Below are positions 1 through 8,719 of a stretch of DNA of 64,000 nucleotides, one piece after another. Below the pieces are notes generated by a model. The model did not search any database and was not told the origin of the DNA. It saw only the letters and a list, made by a program, of their open reading frames with translations. Position 1 is the first letter of the stretch. Every line of letters starts with the position of its first letter. The stretch comes from Bacteroidales bacterium (GTDB taxonomy: Bacteria > Bacteroidota > Bacteroidia > Bacteroidales > Bacteroidaceae), in the NCBI GenBank assembly GCA_022772475.1, contig JALEZQ010000064.1, positions 33,419-97,418 on the forward strand, written 5' to 3'. The position numbers were made by a program, and so were the translations under genes.

Positions 1-423
1 GAAAACTCGTGTCTGCTGGAAGCCCCCAACCGCACCCTCTGCGTCACCACCGAAGGGGAGATAAAGATAGACCTCGACGCACACATATTGAGAGACCATC
101 AGTACCCCTTAGACTACGACAAGTACATCGAGCTGTCGTTAGAGGCCAAAAACGGCAAGACGGGCATGACCATTACCCGCAAACATATCGCCGCCGACGG
201 CGCAATCACGGTGTGGAGTTCGCACGTACATCTTTCTGGGAGTATTACAACGAGTGCACGCATGTCATGCACAGCAACGATGAACGAATATGGAGGTTTC
301 ATCATTGACGCCACCATCATCGAGAAAGATGGCACTCAATGCGATTGCCACATCAACTTGAATGCTGAAACCGGCGAGGTCCTCTCATCCACTATTATTA
401 TTTCGTCCGTAATCCATCCGTAA
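1..423 (+). CDS. hypothetical protein, 5' end outside window
   Basis: Frame 1 is open from base 1 (ENSCLLEAPNRTLCVTTEGEIKIDLDAHIL...) through the ORF listed at 88..423 to a stop at 423. Confidence 0.5.
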   Translation, partial: ENSCLLEAPNRTLCVTTEGEIKIDLDAHILRDHQYPLDYDKYIELSLEAKNGKTGMTITRKHIAADGAITVWSSHVHLSGSITTSARMSCTATMNEYGGFIIDATIIEKDGTQCDCHINLNAETGEVLSSTIIISSVIHP

Positions 424-1119
424 GTTCAGCAAACTTCGGTACAGGATGGCTGAAAGGCATTCGCAACCCGACGCAGGCGGGTTTGTGCCCGGCCCGGCGG
501 CAAGCGACTGAAAGGAGTGACGCCCCGGGCCTGTCGTTTGCGTGCTCGTGATCAATCGGGACCGGTTGCCGCTGCATCACGGCCGAAGCTGTCTGCCAAC
601 GGCAATGCAAAGTTACGCAACGCCCGGGCCGCCCTTCACGTTGTTACCGGCTGTGCAAGGGCAGCCCGCCACCAACCCCCCGTACTTTTCCCTGTGTCAA
701 AATACGCTGTGCTACAACCACTCACATGCTATCCCTACCTTAGTTCTTCCACGTTTCTTCTTTTGTAAAACTGAAAACTTACTTTCCATGATGCATTGCT
801 GATGCATAAGCGGAATAATGGACTGCCGCACTACAACTTCGAGCCGAAAGTTGCCCAAAGGTCTGAACCAATGTGTGGCGTATCGGAAAACGATAGAGTT
901 CTTTATCAAGACCAATGGGCTGCATGGTTTCTTTTAGCGCAATGGGGTAGTCCGGGAAAAGTTTTGGGCAATGCCAGTCGCTCAATGGAGGAGAAGTTGG
1001 GAAGCGGAAGAGATTATACTTTCTCAGATTCGGGTAGGTTAATAAAAAACTGAAAGTGTTAGAGAAACGATTAATATGGGAGAAACTGTAAAACAGGGTA
1101 GAGGAAATACTATGGATGG

Positions 1120-1881
1120 CTATAAGGTCAGATGCTTGCCGTGGGAGAAGTGTTGATGCTCGTTGGAGAAAACATAACCTAACTGGTTGGACAGGCATTG
1201 GGTATGGCCTATCCTTGCATCGATGTTGGTGTGCGAGTGTCCGTATATCCAATAGTCAATGCCGCTGTCGGCGATATAGTCCTCCAGTTCCACAGTGAAC
1301 GCTCCGTTTGCCTTGCTGCCCTGAAACTTAGGGTGGAGCATACGGAACGACGGTACATGATGGGTGACGACAATCTTATGGGCGGCTTGCGAATGCACCA
1401 AAGTCTCTTTGATGAACGTGAGGCATCGCTCATGCTCAGCATTGAATTGTGCATGGGTCATCAGTTCTCCTTTATATAAAATACGGTGGAAATCGCTTAT
1501 CACTTGCTCAGTAAAGTAAGCGTCCTCCAATGGAATCCTCGACCAAAGGGTGGAGAGGATGATGTCGGTGTCGCCAATCTTCACAATACCGTTGTAATGG
1601 CTGAACACGTTGGGGCGTATCTCCAACAGATAACCGTCGGGCAGTGTCGTCACATCGTAGTATTTATAGAATTCATGGTTGCCCATGCAGCAATGCACCT
1701 CCTTGTAGTTCTCCGATGCCCAGTCCCAAAAGGGATGCCGGGAGTAGTTGTCATCGCTGAGATAGCCGATGTCGCCGGCAAGCAGCAGTATGTCGCCCGT
1801 TACTTCCAAGGGATGGGCTTTCAGATACCGCCAGTTGTCAGCAAACTCCAAATGCAGATCGGATGCGTATTGTATCTTCAT
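1120..1881 (-). CDS. calcineurin-like metallophosphoesterase
   Basis: Motifs SDLHLEF, LLLAGDIGYL, MGNHEFY, VVTHHVPSF, YGHSH. Confidence 0.9.
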   Translation of the reverse strand: MKIQYASDLHLEFADNWRYLKAHPLEVTGDILLLAGDIGYLSDDNYSRHPFWDWASENYKEVHCCMGNHEFYKYYDVTTLPDGYLLEIRPNVFSHYNGIVKIGDTDIILSTLWSRIPLEDAYFTEQVISDFHRILYKGELMTHAQFNAEHERCLTFIKETLVHSQAAHKIVVTHHVPSFRMLHPKFQGSKANGAFTVELEDYIADSGIDYWIYGHSHTNIDARIGHTQCLSNQLGYVFSNEHQHFSHGKHLTL

Positions 1882-1886
1882 ATTGA

Positions 1887-2672
1887 CTACTCTTTTATGA
1901 ACGCATTGCGCAGGATATCCAAATACACACGTATTTGTTCTTCCGTTCTACCTAATGCGTCTCTCAATGATTTGGAATTGGCAGACAGCTCTTCTTCTAT
2001 ACGCAGGACGAAGGATTGTACAGTGTCCCAAACAGACGGAACCACTGCCAGCGTCTCAGAGAAATCTGCTCCAGCAATCAGTTTCAGCACGTCATTGCGG
2101 TGTTTCTTGATGTCCTTGGTGTTTACCATGCGTCCAGCCTCGTGTTCTGCCAGCAGATTGAGGTAAGCCTTAGTCTTTAGGCAAACAAGGGCATAATGGG
2201 AGGCATAACGCAGACCGTTCTCCACGTAGCTATTGTTCACGGTCAGTTCATAGTATTCTTCGTCCATCATGATGGCACTGAGGCTTGACACGTCTTCTCC
2301 TGTAGGTATCGGCTCCAAATGGAAGCCTGAAGGTTCGCCAAGCAAGTCGGAATGTCTTGAAAGCAGTTCTATTTTGGCAGGGAATCCCGGTTTGCCGTTC
2401 TCAAAGCGGTACAGCGTGTACGCCGGTGCCATGTTTTCCCCACGTTTGCGCTTACCATTCCTGTATTGCCCTTCCTTTACGAAATTCCAAAAGGCATTTG
2501 CAAACTCCGCCGTCATCTTTTCAACCACCAGTATCATGTCAATATCGACCGTGGCGCGTGGTTCCACCATGGTCTTGCTCAGTACAGCATCACAGGCTGT
2601 ACCACCTATAATCACATAGTTTTCAGAAAACGCGCTGAATGCCTCCCTAAACTTTTCTATTCCCTTAACCAT
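1887..2672 (-). CDS. nucleotidyltransferase-fold protein, AbiEii-like
   Basis: N-terminal IIGGTACDAVL followed by VDIDMIL (GG..DxD nucleotidyltransferase signature); overlaps the upstream wHTH-like gene. Confidence 0.65.
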   Translation of the reverse strand: MVKGIEKFREAFSAFSENYVIIGGTACDAVLSKTMVEPRATVDIDMILVVEKMTAEFANAFWNFVKEGQYRNGKRKRGENMAPAYTLYRFENGKPGFPAKIELLSRHSDLLGEPSGFHLEPIPTGEDVSSLSAIMMDEEYYELTVNNSYVENGLRYASHYALVCLKTKAYLNLLAEHEAGRMVNTKDIKKHRNDVLKLIAGADFSETLAVVPSVWDTVQSFVLRIEEELSANSKSLRDALGRTEEQIRVYLDILRNAFIKE

Positions 2673-3613
2673 AATCTGTCAGTCATTAATTCAATTTCTT
2701 TTTCCACCCTCGGGTCATCGTCTTCCCTCAATGAGAGGACAAGAGAAAGGCGGTCCACAAAACCATCTTCCTTGTCTATGACCGGGGGATATTTCCACAC
2801 TTCTATTCTGGTGCCACCGTCCAAAATGTTCAGTTCCGGCAGCGCCCCCGCCTCTTTGGATTTTCTAAACTCTGGACCATAGATGACCTTTGTCTGCATC
2901 CGTTCCGGATTGAGAGCTGAATAATGCGACAGGGCATTGATGCCTCCAACCACACCCTGAGCCACTTCTTCGTCAGCGTACCATACGGATTTGATGGGAT
3001 TTTGCATCAACGGTTCTGCCTCTTTCCAGAGTCGTTTACCTTCTTTCTCAAAGTGTATGCGCTTCGTCCCGTTGTTGTTCACTTCCACATCAACCAAATA
3101 TGTGGCTTTCAATTGACGGACTGCACGACTGATGGCAAGATAGTTGTAGGGCAACAGCTTTTCCATGTCCGACAAGGTACAGCCTTCCAAACTCTTGCGC
3201 TGAAGATGATACAACAGCAGGTATTGGGCGGCAGGTTGCAGCCGTTCCTTGTTGATTGGTGCACTGTCTCTTGCATTGATAAGGAAGAACGGCAGAAAGA
3301 CATACTTGCCGCTCACCACAAAATACACGCCTTGCTCAATATACCTGTTACGCTCGTATGAAGCCAGTTGGTCGAACATTATCACGCATGGCTTCCCCAA
3401 GACCGCAGACAGGTTTGATGTCAGCTTCTTGCATTGCACGGGCGTGAGGTGTACAGCCGTTTTGCTTTCCAAAGCCACAAACTGAATCCCCATATACTCT
3501 ATGTCATAGAACGAAAACATAAGCAGTGCATCGGTAAACACACCTTTCAGTTCACTCCGATTCTTAAGTCGCATCGGAATTGCTTTGCCTGCTATAACTA
3601 CAGTCTTGTTCAT
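2657..3613 (-). CDS. winged-helix protein, possible AbiEi-like partner
   Basis: 318 aa, internal MarR/wHTH-like stretch (LSDMEKLLPYNYLAISRAVRQLKATYLVDVEVNNNGTKRIHFEKEGKRLW); overlaps the nucleotidyltransferase gene by 16 bp. Confidence 0.55.
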   Translation of the reverse strand: MNKTVVIAGKAIPMRLKNRSELKGVFTDALLMFSFYDIEYMGIQFVALESKTAVHLTPVQCKKLTSNLSAVLGKPCVIMFDQLASYERNRYIEQGVYFVVSGKYVFLPFFLINARDSAPINKERLQPAAQYLLLYHLQRKSLEGCTLSDMEKLLPYNYLAISRAVRQLKATYLVDVEVNNNGTKRIHFEKEGKRLWKEAEPLMQNPIKSVWYADEEVAQGVVGGINALSHYSALNPERMQTKVIYGPEFRKSKEAGALPELNILDGGTRIEVWKYPPVIDKEDGFVDRLSLVLSLREDDDPRVEKEIELMTDRLWLRE

Positions 3614-3765
3614 ATTTTAATCATATTTGCTCAATTATCAATACCAATGAAAACAGTGCAAAGATAATGGTAATCGATGAAAATCGGGCATGTTTTGGAG
3701 AAAAGGCGAAGATTTGATAAAATCCTTGGTAAGAAAGTACGGGACGGACGTACATGCCGAGGAGG

Positions 3766-3919
3766 GTGTGTCAAAATGCAAATTTTGACGCACACGCGAA
3801 GGTGCGTCAGAATGGTTAAGATGCAAGGCGCTGAGGATGAGGGCGCCGGGAGTGTAGTGAAGTACATGACCAAGCCCGAAGACGATAGCAACGCAGCAGA
3901 TTGGCCATTATGACACACC
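3766..3919. repeat. intergenic long-palindrome repeat, copy A
   Basis: Short hairpin GTGTGTCAAAAT/ATTTTGACGCACAC followed by imperfect inverted arms GTGCGTCAGAATGGTTAA (3802-3819) and TTGGCCATTATGACACAC (3901-3918); related to 63512-63577. Confidence 0.65.
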
Positions 3920-4441
3920 GTCATTAGGTAAGCATACTATTTTGCCAATATGCCTATTGCGTCTCGCTCCACGAAATCAGCAATGGTCTGCACTCCGCCT
4001 GCACTTAGGGTTATTGCATTCCGACAAAAAACAACAAAAAAAGACATCACAAAGCTGGCATTTATTAAAATCTCCGTATATTTGCATTGAACTATCATTG
4101 CCATTGTTAGTTGTCATCATGAGACGCGCTCTTTCTTGGCAGCGAACAAGGCAGCCCACGCCGGGCAGAGTATGGCCAAGTCGTCAAGACGAAGCGGTAT
4201 GATGCGGGCATTGGGTGGGAAGCATAGTTCAGACATAATGAAGGCGTTTACTAACGCTTTGTTCTTGACGAGTCGAATCTAGCAAATTCAATTATCAAAG
4301 TCTGGAACTTAGCAACGGTAGATGCCCCGGGTGTGATTTGTCTAACCCGTTGAGACCTTGTAAGCACGAATTGTATCCTTTCGGGCACAAGTGAATGTAT
4401 ATATAGGTCTTTTCGTGGCAAAGATTTTTCATATCGGCGTG

Positions 4442-4528
4442 GGCTCTGACGTTGTCTGTTCAACTTTGATAGGCAATGCTAGAGCCTCGACTCGTGGAAC
4501 GGACAACTGACGTTTCCACGCTTTTTTT
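4442..4528 (+). terminator. intrinsic terminator or attenuator-like structure upstream of the RiPP operon
   Basis: CGTGGAA (4493-4499) / TTCCACG (4514-4520) followed by T7 (4522-4528); alternative pairing GTTGTCTGTTC (4451-4461) with GAACGGACAAC (4497-4507); GGCTCT (4442-4447) / AGAGCC (4481-4486). Confidence 0.5.
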
Positions 4529-4672
4529 ATGTCCGCAAGTGAATGGGACGGATTACCTCAATTGCCGTGGACACATACAACTGTCAGCGGCCATGCCACT
4601 CTTTCCTATTATACTTTCAGCGAATACAAATAATGCCGAAAGGCAAATCGTTTTAATTTTATACTTATCGTT

Positions 4673-4999
4673 ATGAACAAAAATGGAAAGAACGAAGAGC
4701 TCCAGTCAAGAAGAGAGTTCTTCAAGAAGGCGGCTAAACGTGCGCTGCCTATCTTAGGTGCTATCGTGCTGGCAAACGCTCCAGTTATTGCAAATGCTGC
4801 TGAGGAAGCTCCGATGGGATGTAATTACTTTTGCTCCGGAGGATGTAGTGGCAGTTGCGGCCGTTCATGCTCCTACGGTTGTTATGGAGGGTGTAAAGGA
4901 GGGTGTAGTGGAGCATGCTCCTATACATGTCAAAATACTTGTAAAGGTACTTGCCAAGGAAGATGTAGCGGAGGTTGTTCTAGTATGAATTCTTACTAA
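4673..4999 (+). CDS. CXXX-repeat RiPP-like precursor peptide with Tat signal sequence
   Basis: 108 aa; twin-arginine motif SRREFFKK, hydrophobic segment ALPILGAIVLANAPVIANA, then 14 Cys spaced exactly 4 residues apart (CNYFCSGGCSGSC...CSGGC). Confidence 0.9.
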   Translation: MNKNGKNEELQSRREFFKKAAKRALPILGAIVLANAPVIANAAEEAPMGCNYFCSGGCSGSCGRSCSYGCYGGCKGGCSGACSYTCQNTCKGTCQGRCSGGCSSMNSY

Positions 5000-6244
5000 A
5001 TGATTAATCAGGTAAAATTATGGCAATCTGGGGAAGCTAAGACCATAACATTCATTGTTACCAAGGACTGCCAGCTTGCCTGTAAATATTGCTACCTCGT
5101 AGGTAAAAACTCAAAAGAGAAAATGACCTGGGAGGTAGCAAAACAATTTGTTGACTACATCCTTACCCATGAGGATGATATGAAAGAGAAAAGCGTAATT
5201 TGGGATTTTATCGGTGGCGAACCATTCCTCGAAATCGATTTGATTGACAAAATATGCGATTATATAAAGACCGAGATGTTCAGACGTAATCATCATTGGT
5301 TTAATTCTTACCGTATCTCTTTCTCCACTAATGGCATAAACTACCATACAAAGCAAGTACAGGAGTTTATAAAGAAAAACCGAGAGCATCTCAGCATTGG
5401 CATAACAATTGATGGCACACAGAAGAAGCACGACCTAAACCGGATATGGAAAACTCCGGATATGGAACAGGGCATCATGCCCAAGCCTGAAGAAGAACGT
5501 GGCTCTTATGCTGATGTCGTGAAGAATATCCCGCTATGGCTTCAACAGTTTCCCGATGGAGCAACGAAGGTAACTATCAGCAGTGCAGACATTCCATATA
5601 TAAAAGAAAGCGTACTCCACCTTTATTCTCTTGGCATACATGAAGTGAATATCAATTGTGTGTTTGAAGATGTATGGCGTGAGGGTGATGACATGCTGTT
5701 TGAAGAACAATTGCTACAGCTTGCTGATGTCATTATTGAGGGTGGATATTATAATGATTATGCATGTTCCTTCTTTTCGGAAAGTATTGGCAAACCTCTT
5801 GACAGAATACTTGAAAACCAGAACTGGTGTGGCGCTGGCAAAATGTTGTCTATAGACGCCGCTGGTAATTTCTACCCCTGTACGCGATTCGCCCAATACT
5901 CTCTTCGCGATAAAAAGGCATGGATTATAGGTAATGTGCATGACGGTATCGACAAGAACAAATTACGCCCGTTCCTTACTCTTGACCGTTGCACGCAATC
6001 AAGACAAGAATGCATCGACTGCGAGGTGGCAAGTGGTTGTGCATGGTGCCAAGGCGAGAACTACGATGCAGCAGACACGCCAACGATTAACCAGCGCGCA
6101 GTGGCAATCTGTAAGATGCACAAGGCGAGAGTAAGGGCCAACAACTATTATTGGAACAAGCTGTACCGTAAACTCGAACTGGAAGGCATCACCAAAGAGG
6201 AGGCAAAAGAATACGTCAAAGAGTCGAATCCTAAAAACTGCTGA
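5000..6244 (+). CDS. radical SAM/SPASM peptide maturase (CXXX-repeat target type)
   Basis: CX3CX2C motif CQLACKYC; SPASM-type cysteines CGAGKMLSIDAAGNFYPC and CIDCEVASGCAWC; start codon directly abuts precursor stop (TAAATG). Confidence 0.92.
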   Translation: MINQVKLWQSGEAKTITFIVTKDCQLACKYCYLVGKNSKEKMTWEVAKQFVDYILTHEDDMKEKSVIWDFIGGEPFLEIDLIDKICDYIKTEMFRRNHHWFNSYRISFSTNGINYHTKQVQEFIKKNREHLSIGITIDGTQKKHDLNRIWKTPDMEQGIMPKPEEERGSYADVVKNIPLWLQQFPDGATKVTISSADIPYIKESVLHLYSLGIHEVNINCVFEDVWREGDDMLFEEQLLQLADVIIEGGYYNDYACSFFSESIGKPLDRILENQNWCGAGKMLSIDAAGNFYPCTRFAQYSLRDKKAWIIGNVHDGIDKNKLRPFLTLDRCTQSRQECIDCEVASGCAWCQGENYDAADTPTINQRAVAICKMHKARVRANNYYWNKLYRKLELEGITKEEAKEYVKESNPKNC

Positions 6245-6246
6245 TC

Positions 6247-7251
6247 ATGCTACAATACCTCGTTATATTACTGGATGATACGTCAACCTCATTCTGCCAT
6301 TACGACAATAGCCATATCAAGAGCAAACTCATCAGCCTTGAAGACTTGAAGGCCGGCATATTCTATGCCATGAAGGAAAACCTTATGATTCAGTTCGTAT
6401 ATCCTGATTACAAACTGCCGCAGGAGTACAAGGACGTTATCAACACGATTGACCACAGCGTCATTGTGTCTGCCTTATGCGAAGATTCTGAACTAAAAGA
6501 CAAGGCGGATGTGGTTGTGATGAACGGCTGGGATAGTTTAGGAAAGGTAAATTTCACTACGGATACGTCTTACGTTCTTCGCACGACCAAATCCGACCTA
6601 TTTGACAAATATCAGTCCCTCACGCACGCCCTTGGAAATGTGAGACGATTGAACATTGTCTTCACAGACGTGGAAAGCTTTACAGAGGAGGATTTTGACA
6701 AGTACAAAAATGTATTATCTTCGCTTTCCGAAGAAATTGAGAAACTGTATGTGGAGGGCAAATCTCCCCAGTTGAACCTGCTCACCGACCGCATGATGCT
6801 CGACAAGATGAACAACTGCAATGCCGGCTGGGAGAACATTACGCTCGCTCCCGATGGGAAGTTCTATGTATGTCCCGCGTTCTATCATGCACAGCAGGCA
6901 GACGGCAGCGAGCATTCTATCGGCGACGTTTGTAAAAAAGGCTATAGCATAGGCAGCTTGAAATCCGGATTGGAAATCAAAAATCCTCAGTTATATCACC
7001 TTGACCACGCAAAACTATGCCGCAATTGCGACGCCTTCCAATGCAAAAGGTGTATATGGCTCAACAGAAAGACTACCTATGAAGTCTGTACGCCAAGTCA
7101 TGAGCAGTGCGTGTTGGCCCATCTTGAGCGTAATGCCGGCAGGCTGTTGCTGAACAATATCCGCAAGCATGGAAGTTTTCTGCCCGAGAAAGATGAAATC
7201 AAAGAAATCGATTATTTAGACCCGTTTGAAAAGAAAGAAGAATATGAGTAA
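6247..7251 (+). CDS. SPASM-like CXXX-repeat peptide maturase partner without radical SAM core motif
   Basis: CNAGWENITLAPDGKFYVC and CRNCDAFQCKRC resemble SPASM; no CX3CX2C in the N-terminal half. Confidence 0.8.
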   Translation: MLQYLVILLDDTSTSFCHYDNSHIKSKLISLEDLKAGIFYAMKENLMIQFVYPDYKLPQEYKDVINTIDHSVIVSALCEDSELKDKADVVVMNGWDSLGKVNFTTDTSYVLRTTKSDLFDKYQSLTHALGNVRRLNIVFTDVESFTEEDFDKYKNVLSSLSEEIEKLYVEGKSPQLNLLTDRMMLDKMNNCNAGWENITLAPDGKFYVCPAFYHAQQADGSEHSIGDVCKKGYSIGSLKSGLEIKNPQLYHLDHAKLCRNCDAFQCKRCIWLNRKTTYEVCTPSHEQCVLAHLERNAGRLLLNNIRKHGSFLPEKDEIKEIDYLDPFEKKEEYE

Positions 7252-7525
7252 CCTAACATTAGTCGGTCAAGTGACCGTAGAAGAAAAGAATGAGATTCAA
7301 ACATTGTTTGAACGTCGTAACGGACTGAACGAGTTGGCAAAGATTGTATCAGCTGACAATTCCGAACTGTATGAAAAATTGGTCAAGGACATGGGTGAGA
7401 CCGGCACTAAATTCCAAAACTGGTGGGATATGATGGCCTATAAGTACCAGTGGGAATCGGCAGAGAATGGCAATTGGCAAATAGACTTCGATACCTGTGA
7501 AATCTTCTTAGTAACAGAACAATGA
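7244..7525 (+). CDS. small accessory protein of the CXXX-repeat peptide modification locus
   Basis: In-frame ATG at 7244 overlaps the upstream stop (ATGAGTAA); located between maturase genes and tatA. Confidence 0.7.
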   Translation: MSNLTLVGQVTVEEKNEIQTLFERRNGLNELAKIVSADNSELYEKLVKDMGETGTKFQNWWDMMAYKYQWESAENGNWQIDFDTCEIFLVTEQ

Positions 7526-7785
7526 TTATACAACCTCTGTTTATCGGTACTACCGAACTGCTCCTTATCGGGGGCATTGCTTTACTGCTATTTGGCGGCA
7601 AGAAACTGCCTGAAATGATGCGTGGTCTCGGACAGGGCGTCCGAGAATTCAAGAAGGGCGCAAATGAAGACAAGGAAGAAGACAAGGAAGAAGATACCCA
7701 TGAGGATGTATCAGAAAACACTTCGCCTCACCAGAAGGACTCATCGACATCTGACGTAAAGACCATCCATGGCAAAGAAAAGTGA
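7522..7785 (+). CDS. tatA: TatA/E family twin-arginine translocase subunit
   Basis: Short N-terminal TM ([37 protein letters not shown]) with FGxKKLPE motif, acidic C-terminus; ATGA overlap with the preceding gene. Confidence 0.93.
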   Translation: MIIQPLFIGTTELLLIGGIALLLFGGKKLPEMMRGLGQGVREFKKGANEDKEEDKEEDTHEDVSENTSPHQKDSSTSDVKTIHGKEK

Positions 7786-8554
7786 CCCGGACCTATTGAC
7801 ATTCGGCGGACATTTGGAAGTGCTCCGCCGAATGCTTTTCCGAATCATAATCGTTACAGGTGCGATTGCTGTTGTGATATTCTGTTTCAAGGATACCACA
7901 TGGAAGATTCTGCTCGATCCAAGCGAGTGCTCGTTTGTGACCTATCGATGGATTGAAAATATGGCGGCTGCCTTTGGCATTGATTTTCGCTTTGATGACT
8001 TTTCTGTAGATTTGATTGCCACCGACTTGTCCAGCCAGTTCATGACACACATCACAACCTCCATCTATCTTGGCTTGCTCGGCGCATCACCATACATTCT
8101 ATACGAACTGTTTCGGTTTATCTCGCCTGCATTATACGAGAAGGAAAAGAAGTACTCCGTACAGGTGGTCGTGATTATCTATCTTCTTTTCATCATGGGG
8201 GTCCTGATGAGTTACTATATCCTGTTTCCCATCTCGTTTAGATTCTTGGGAACGTATAGTGTGGCGGAAAAGATTCACAGCACCATCACGCTCGATTCCT
8301 ATATCTCGACCTTCACCACACTTACGCTCTTAATGGGCGTGACGTTTCAACTCCCTGTAATAGCGTTTACACTTACCAAACTCGGATTCATTTCATCTGA
8401 AATGCTGGCAAAGTATCGCAAGCACTCTTTCCTTCTCATCATGCTTGTGGCCGCCATCATCACTCCACCGGATTTGATGACGCTTGTTTTAGTCACCATT
8501 CCCTTATACTTATTGTACGAGATAAGTATTCGCGTGGCCAAATGGGTGGAATGA
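7769..8554 (+). CDS. tatC: Tat translocase subunit TatC
   Basis: N-terminal [16 protein letters not shown], multiple TM segments, [10 protein letters not shown] and [21 protein letters not shown]; overlaps tatA. Confidence 0.95.
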   Translation: MAKKSDPDLLTFGGHLEVLRRMLFRIIIVTGAIAVVIFCFKDTTWKILLDPSECSFVTYRWIENMAAAFGIDFRFDDFSVDLIATDLSSQFMTHITTSIYLGLLGASPYILYELFRFISPALYEKEKKYSVQVVVIIYLLFIMGVLMSYYILFPISFRFLGTYSVAEKIHSTITLDSYISTFTTLTLLMGVTFQLPVIAFTLTKLGFISSEMLAKYRKHSFLLIMLVAAIITPPDLMTLVLVTIPLYLLYEISIRVAKWVE

Positions 8555-8719
8555 CAGGACATCTTCAAGCGTCTCAATTTTCGTTCGCTGGCAGTAGAAG
8601 TAACCGCGTCGGTAATCGCTAATTATAAATTGCAGTATTTCTCTCGTCACAAGTAAATTTGCGCCAAAATTATATAACACAGACAATACACGGAGGCCTG
8701 TTTTTCCACAAATTTGTCT

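Noticed and set aside
712-1252. Overlapping short ORFs on both strands (796-1053 +, 779-1252 -)
   Set aside because: No recognisable domains or coding signature; could be a decayed gene but not supportable.
4829-4990. 12-bp periodic TGT/TGC DNA as a simple minisatellite
   Set aside because: Periodicity is in codon position with varied intervening codons inside a coherent Tat-leader peptide next to maturase genes; better explained as a coding CXXX ladder.
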